NCBI GenBank assembly: GCA_004292695.1
Contig: RDXV01000037.1
Location: 1-34,211 of the forward strand
Direction of reading: 5' to 3'
DNA: 34,211 nucleotides
From: Nostocales cyanobacterium
GTDB taxonomy: Bacteria; Cyanobacteriota; Cyanobacteriia; Cyanobacteriales; Nostocaceae
Numbering within the stretch: the stretch's first letter is position 1; each line of letters starts with the position of its first letter. The notes beneath the pieces were generated by a model. That model was not told where the DNA came from, did not search any database, and saw only the letters and a list, made by a program, of their open reading frames with translations. Shown here in pieces: positions 30,982 to 34,211 of this stretch. The position numbers and the translations under genes are program-made.

Positions 30982-31467
30982 ATGAGTATCGTCACGAAGT
31001 CCATCGTGAATGCTGATGCAGAAGCTCGCTACCTCAGCCCCGGTGAATTAGATCAAATCAAGAGCTTCGCTGTTAGCGGTGCTGCTCGTCTTCGCATTGC
31101 TCAAGTATTGACCGAAAACCGCGAGCGTATCGTTAAGCAAGCTGGTGATCAATTATTCCAAAAACGTCCTGATGTTGTTTCCCCTGGTGGTAACGCTTAC
31201 GGACAAGAAATGACCGCTACTTGTCTTCGTGACTTAGACTACTACTTGCGTCTTGTAACCTACGGAATCGTTTCTGGTGATGTAACCCCCATCGAAGAAA
31301 TCGGTATCGTTGGTGTACGTGAAATGTACAAGTCCTTGGGTACTCCCATTGACGCTGTTGCTGGTGGCGTTGCTGCTATGAAATCTGTTGCTGCTACTCT
31401 GTTGTCTGCTGAAGATGCAGCTGAAGCTGGCGCTTACTTCGACTACGTTGTTGGTGCAATGTCATAG
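30982..31467 (+). CDS. apcA: Allophycocyanin alpha subunit
   Basis: Core antenna protein of the phycobilisome. The 161-aa protein has the globin-like phycobiliprotein fold, with chromophore Cys in [16 protein letters not shown] and the conserved NAYGQE before it. A strong GGAGGA Shine-Dalgarno (30968-30973, 8-bp spacing) fits very high expression, and codon use looks strongly biased to abundant tRNAs (for example GCT, GGT, CGT). apcB follows 67 bp downstream. A 413-bp spacer after apcE suggests that apcA also has its own promoter. Confidence 0.98.
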   Translation: MSIVTKSIVNADAEARYLSPGELDQIKSFAVSGAARLRIAQVLTENRERIVKQAGDQLFQKRPDVVSPGGNAYGQEMTATCLRDLDYYLRLVTYGIVSGDVTPIEEIGIVGVREMYKSLGTPIDAVAGGVAAMKSVAATLLSAEDAAEAGAYFDYVVGAMS

Positions 31468-31534
31468 GTTACAGCTATTTAAGTGCTGAAACTGAAACTG
31501 TTGCAATCAATCTGGAAATAAGGAAATAACAACA

Positions 31535-32020
31535 ATGCAAGACGCTATTACCTCTGTAATTAATTCCTCTGACGTTCAAGGTAAATACCTTGACACCGCT
31601 GCTTTAGAAAAGCTAAAAGGTTACTTCGCTACTGGTGAATTGCGCGTTCGTGCAGCTACCACCATCAGCGCTAACGCTGCTGCTATCGTTAAAGAAGCTG
31701 TAGCTAAATCCTTGTTGTACTCTGATATCACCCGTCCTGGTGGTAATATGTACACCACTCGTCGTTACGCAGCTTGTATCCGTGATTTGGATTACTACTT
31801 GCGTTATTCCACCTACGCTATGTTAGCTGGCGACACCTCCATCTTAGATGAGCGTGTATTAAACGGTTTGAAAGAAACCTACAACTCCTTGGGTGTACCC
31901 ATCGGAGCTACCGTTAACGCTATCCAAGCTATGAAAGAAGTAACCGCAGCTTTGGTTGGTCCCGATGCTGGTAAAGAAATGGGTGTTTACTTCGACTATA
32001 TCTCCTCTGGTTTAAGCTAG
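31535..32020 (+). CDS. apcB: Allophycocyanin beta subunit
   Basis: Forms the alpha-beta monomer of the core discs with ApcA. The 161-aa protein has the beta-type methylated-Asn context [25 protein letters not shown], in which the Asn is the usual N-methylation site and the Cys carries phycocyanobilin. AAGGAA about 10 bp before the ATG serves as the ribosome binding site. Codon bias is like apcA. A 324-bp spacer with an inverted repeat separates it from apcC. Confidence 0.98.
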   Translation: MQDAITSVINSSDVQGKYLDTAALEKLKGYFATGELRVRAATTISANAAAIVKEAVAKSLLYSDITRPGGNMYTTRRYAACIRDLDYYLRYSTYAMLAGDTSILDERVLNGLKETYNSLGVPIGATVNAIQAMKEVTAALVGPDAGKEMGVYFDYISSGLS

Positions 32021-32167
32021 GAGTGGCTTTGCACTTAATGATTTAATTTAGGTGCGGCTGTATTAAGGTCTGGAAATCAACCGTGAGTTCTAGGTCGTTC
32101 TATTGCTTAATAAGATTGAGTATTAGCGGTCTAGTGTTGATGTTTGATTTCCAGGCTTTGAAATGTA
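32021..32167 (+). promoter_or_regulatory. apcB-apcC spacer with an 11-bp perfect inverted repeat
   Basis: CTGGAAATCAA (32070-32080) and TTGATTTCCAG (32144-32154) can pair across a 63-base loop. There is no T-run after it, so it is not a classical terminator. It may be an RNA-processing or stability element that sets apcAB over apcC message. Confidence 0.5.
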
Positions 32168-32198
32168 AGGAGTCAGAAGTCAGAAGTCAGGAGTCAGA
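32168..32198. repeat. Short STRR (AGTCAGA/AGTCAGG) before apcC
   Basis: Four degenerate 7-bp units (GGAGTCA, GAAGTCA, GAAGTCA, GGAGTCA), the same word family as the arrays at 21564 and 23411. Confidence 0.75.
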
Positions 32199-32344
32199 AT
32201 AATGTATGTATTTATATTTATTTATTTTGGCTTGGTAGATTGAGATTGACGACTGATATCTAATTACTTACAGATAAATTAAAGATTTTCACTCAAGATT
32301 TTTGAGATAAAAAAAGTTTTTCCAAAATACGGAGTTTAGAAAAA

Positions 32345-32551
32345 ATGGCTCGTTTATTTAAAGTAACCGCTTGTGTTCCTAGCTTATCTCGTACTCGCAC
32401 CCAACGCGAATTACAAAATACTTACTTTACTAAGTTAGTTCCTTATGAAAACTGGTTCCGTGAACAACAACGGATTCAAAAAATGGGCGGTAAGATTGTT
32501 AAGGTTGAGTTAGCTACTGGTAAGCAAGGTACAAATACAGGTTTGGCATAA
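32345..32551 (+). CDS. apcC: Phycobilisome 7.8-kDa core linker (L-C, ApcC)
   Basis: Small linker that caps the allophycocyanin core discs. The 68-aa length and the sequence MARLFKVTACVPSLSRTRTQ...NTYFTKLVPYENWFREQQRI are characteristic of ApcC. GGAG about 12 bp upstream may act as ribosome binding site. It is the last gene of the apc cluster and is followed by a terminator. Confidence 0.97.
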   Translation: MARLFKVTACVPSLSRTRTQRELQNTYFTKLVPYENWFREQQRIQKMGGKIVKVELATGKQGTNTGLA

Positions 32552-32593
32552 TTTCTATTTCTATACATCAGAGATTATTTTGGTAGATTTAGT

Positions 32594-32620
32594 GGGGGTC
32601 AGTGATGGCCTCTTTTTTTG
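32594..32620 (+). terminator. Rho-independent terminator after apcC
   Basis: GGGGTCA (32595-32601) pairs with TGGCCTC (32606-32612), including two G-T pairs, around a 4-base loop (GTGA), followed by seven or eight T. It ends the apc cluster. Confidence 0.85.
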
Positions 32621-32765
32621 TAGCTATCAGCTATCAGTTATGTACCTGAAATATGGAAATACAAATAATGAAAAGAAACCTTAATTTTTCTGAATTTCAA
32701 ATTTCTGAATTTTAAATTAGGCGATCGCATCATGAGTGTTGTAAATATTCATTGATTTTCTAGCC

Positions 32766-32796
32766 AAATATACTCATAAATGGTAAAATATACTCA
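32766..32796. repeat. Direct repeat before tnpB
   Basis: AAATATACTCA occurs at 32766-32776 and 32786-32796, 20 bp apart, just upstream of the tnpB ribosome binding site. It may belong to the left end of the element. Confidence 0.5.
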
Positions 32797-32812
32797 CGGT
32801 TAGGGAATATAC

Positions 32813-34036
32813 ATGAAATTAGTTGAACGTCACATCATCAAAAAAACTCATCAATTCTATCAACAGATAGATGAGTTGTGTTGGCGTTCCAAAAATCTAT
32901 ACAATTACGCTAACTACTTAGTCAGGCAATCATTTATTTTTGAAGGCAGGTATTTAGATAATACAAAAATATTCCATTTAGTTAAACAGCATGAATCTTA
33001 CAAGGCACTGCCAAGTAAAGTCAGCAATCAAGTTTTGATAGTTTTGCACCGCAATTGGAAATCTTTTCTCAATGCCACGGCAGTTTATAATCAAGACCCA
33101 TCTCTATTTTTAGGTAGACCAAAATTACCAAAATACAAGGATAAAAATAAAGGACGGAATATTCTGATTTATGAATTAGGTGCAATTTCTACGCCTGGTC
33201 TGAGAAAAGGCATCATTAAACTATCGCAAACAAATATACAATTTCCCACATCAGCAAACAATATTAAACAAGTAAGAATTGTCCCCAGATGTGGGCAATA
33301 TGTGATTGAAGTAGTTTATGAAAGGGAGGCTAAACCACAGCAATTAAATCCTAACAGTATGGCAGGTATTGATATTGGATTAGACAATTTAGCAGCCTTA
33401 ACTGCTAATCTAGCAGGATTTAAACCTGTACTTATCAACGGAAAACCTTTAAAATCAATCAATCGTCATTACAATAAAGTAAAAGCTAAACTTCAATCTC
33501 AACTCAAGGGAAATGCTCACACATCTCACCGGATAAATGCACTAACTTGTAAACGGAATAATCAAATAGATAATTACTTGCATAATGCTAGTAGATGGAT
33601 TATTAATTATTTAGTAAAAGCCGGAATAGGGACGCTAGTTATTGGCAAAAATGAGCAATGGAAGCAAGAAATAAATCTCGGTAAAACCACAAATCAGAAC
33701 TTCGTTAGTATCCCTCATGCTCGGTTTATAGAGCAATTAAAATACAAGGCTGAGTTGGTAGGAATTACCGTGTTGATTAATGAAGAATCTTATACTTCTG
33801 CGGCTTCATTTTTGGACTTAGACCCCATTCCTGTGTACAAAAAAGGAGAAACATACAATTTCAGTGGCAAGCGAATACAACGCGCTTGGTACAAATCTCA
33901 AGATGGTAAGCTGATTCATGCGGATGTTAATGCTAGTCTGAATATTGCTAGAAAAGTAGTCCCTGCGGCTTTTAGCTTAGGGATAGAGGGTATTGCAGTT
34001 TACCCATTCCGGGTAACACCGGGAAAAGTAGCTTGA
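32813..34036 (+). CDS. tnpB: TnpB-family RNA-guided nuclease (IS605/IS1341-type), no tnpA adjacent
   Basis: A 407-aa TnpB/OrfB. The N-terminal part (LCWRSKNLYNYANYLVRQ, LPSKVSNQVLIVLHRNWKSF, RPKLPKYK) is the wedge and recognition region. RuvC-I Asp187 lies in GIDIGLDNLAAL and RuvC-III Asp371 in HADVNASLNIAR. At the usual RuvC-II Glu position the sequence is LVIGKNEQWKQ, with Gly instead of Glu; Glu324-Glu325 in INEESYTS may substitute. The zinc-ribbon cysteines are absent (SYTSAASFLDLDP). AGGGA 8 bp before the ATG supports the start. TnpB uses a right-end RNA to guide DNA cleavage that maintains the element. With no tnpA it may be mobilised in trans or be immobile. Confidence 0.93.
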   Translation: MKLVERHIIKKTHQFYQQIDELCWRSKNLYNYANYLVRQSFIFEGRYLDNTKIFHLVKQHESYKALPSKVSNQVLIVLHRNWKSFLNATAVYNQDPSLFLGRPKLPKYKDKNKGRNILIYELGAISTPGLRKGIIKLSQTNIQFPTSANNIKQVRIVPRCGQYVIEVVYEREAKPQQLNPNSMAGIDIGLDNLAALTANLAGFKPVLINGKPLKSINRHYNKVKAKLQSQLKGNAHTSHRINALTCKRNNQIDNYLHNASRWIINYLVKAGIGTLVIGKNEQWKQEINLGKTTNQNFVSIPHARFIEQLKYKAELVGITVLINEESYTSAASFLDLDPIPVYKKGETYNFSGKRIQRAWYKSQDGKLIHADVNASLNIARKVVPAAFSLGIEGIAVYPFRVTPGKVA

Positions 34037-34110
34037 GGATATTTGTCCATAAAACTACTAACTGTTACAATCAGCTTATAGTTGAATCATTCCCAAAATA
34101 ACATGATCAA
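33990..34110 (+). ncRNA. Possible right-end (omega/reRNA) region of the TnpB element
   Basis: TTACCC (34000-34005) and GGGTAA (34011-34016) form a 6-bp hairpin with an ATTCC loop that overlaps the end of tnpB. TnpB guide RNAs usually span the tnpB 3' end and the element's right end. The exact right end, and therefore the guide, cannot be placed from one copy. Confidence 0.4.
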
Positions 34111-34184
34111 CCTAGAGCAAGTCCTTAGATAAAGAAAGTGTAGACAAAAATGTACAATAAGGTTGAAGTATAGACATTGACCTC

Positions 34185-34211
34185 ATGTACAAGCCTCATG
34201 AATTTGCAAAA
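34185..34211 (+). CDS. Start of a possible IS607-type tnpA (partial)
   Basis: The last nine codons read MYKPHEFAK, which resembles the N terminus of IS607 serine transposases with a MerR-like DNA-binding domain. Upstream, TAGACAAAAATGTACA and TAGACATTGACCTCATGTAC are related words that could be left-end sites. Nine codons are too few for certainty; the gene runs off the window. Confidence 0.35.

Overview
The window is chromosomal DNA of a filamentous, probably heterocyst-forming cyanobacterium (Nostocales, Anabaena/Dolichospermum type). The evidence is a complete allophycocyanin core cluster apcE-apcA-apcB-apcC, twelve HIP1 octamers (GCGATCGC), abundant 7- and 9-bp short tandemly repeated repeats (STRRs), AT-rich spacers, and a cyanobacterial RibBA with a C-terminal extension. 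No rRNA, tRNA or CRISPR array was seen.

Layout. (1) 0-2.7 kb: core metabolism, eno and convergent argC, separated by a composite STRR array that begins at the eno stop codon. (2) 2.7-4.8 kb: a small gene relic, an unknown 204-aa protein and a solitary DNA methyltransferase. (3) 4.9-6.7 kb: ribBA with a good terminator. (4) 6.8-8.75 kb: a two-gene AAA ATPase plus RloB (Toprim-like) pair, a likely anti-phage unit. (5) 8.8-12.5 kb: a membrane-anchored amidase, a decayed stretch that includes a 59-bp copy of the metH 5' end, and an unusually long PLP-dependent decarboxylase bracketed by a 14-bp direct repeat. (6) 12.5-16.1 kb: cobalamin-dependent methionine synthase metH. (7) 16.3-20 kb: an accessory block with a type II restriction enzyme (ApaLI-like) and a tail-to-tail methyltransferase, a Phd/RelE-type toxin-antitoxin pair, a relic of a second methyltransferase 3' end, and a PD-(D/E)XK (Rpn/DUF2887-like) protein. 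(8) 20.5-23.4 kb: a PhnD-PhnC-PhnE type uptake system for phosphonate, phosphite or phosphate, with TTAAC motifs upstream that could be a Pho box. (9) 23.4-26.5 kb: a one-helix membrane protein and a FHA-PAS-GAF-GGDEF-EAL cyclic-di-GMP protein. (10) 26.6-32.6 kb: a short MITE-like element, then apcE-apcA-apcB-apcC with a terminator. (11) 32.8 kb to the end: a TnpB-only insertion element and the first nine codons of what may be an IS607-type tnpA.

How the parts fit. The apc genes build the phycobilisome core: ApcE is core-membrane linker and terminal emitter, ApcA and ApcB are the core discs, and ApcC is the core cap. The phn genes form one transporter. The methyltransferases, restriction enzyme, RloB pair and toxin-antitoxin pair make the middle of the window a defence-rich accessory zone. 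HIP1 sites are absent from about 6.6 to 21.9 kb, which fits repeated insertion and turnover there, although metH itself is a core gene. The most unusual items are the duplicated composite repeat at the stop codons of eno and apcE, the metH fragment and direct repeat around the decarboxylase, the methyltransferase relic beside the toxin-antitoxin pair, and a TnpB with an altered RuvC-II motif and no zinc ribbon.
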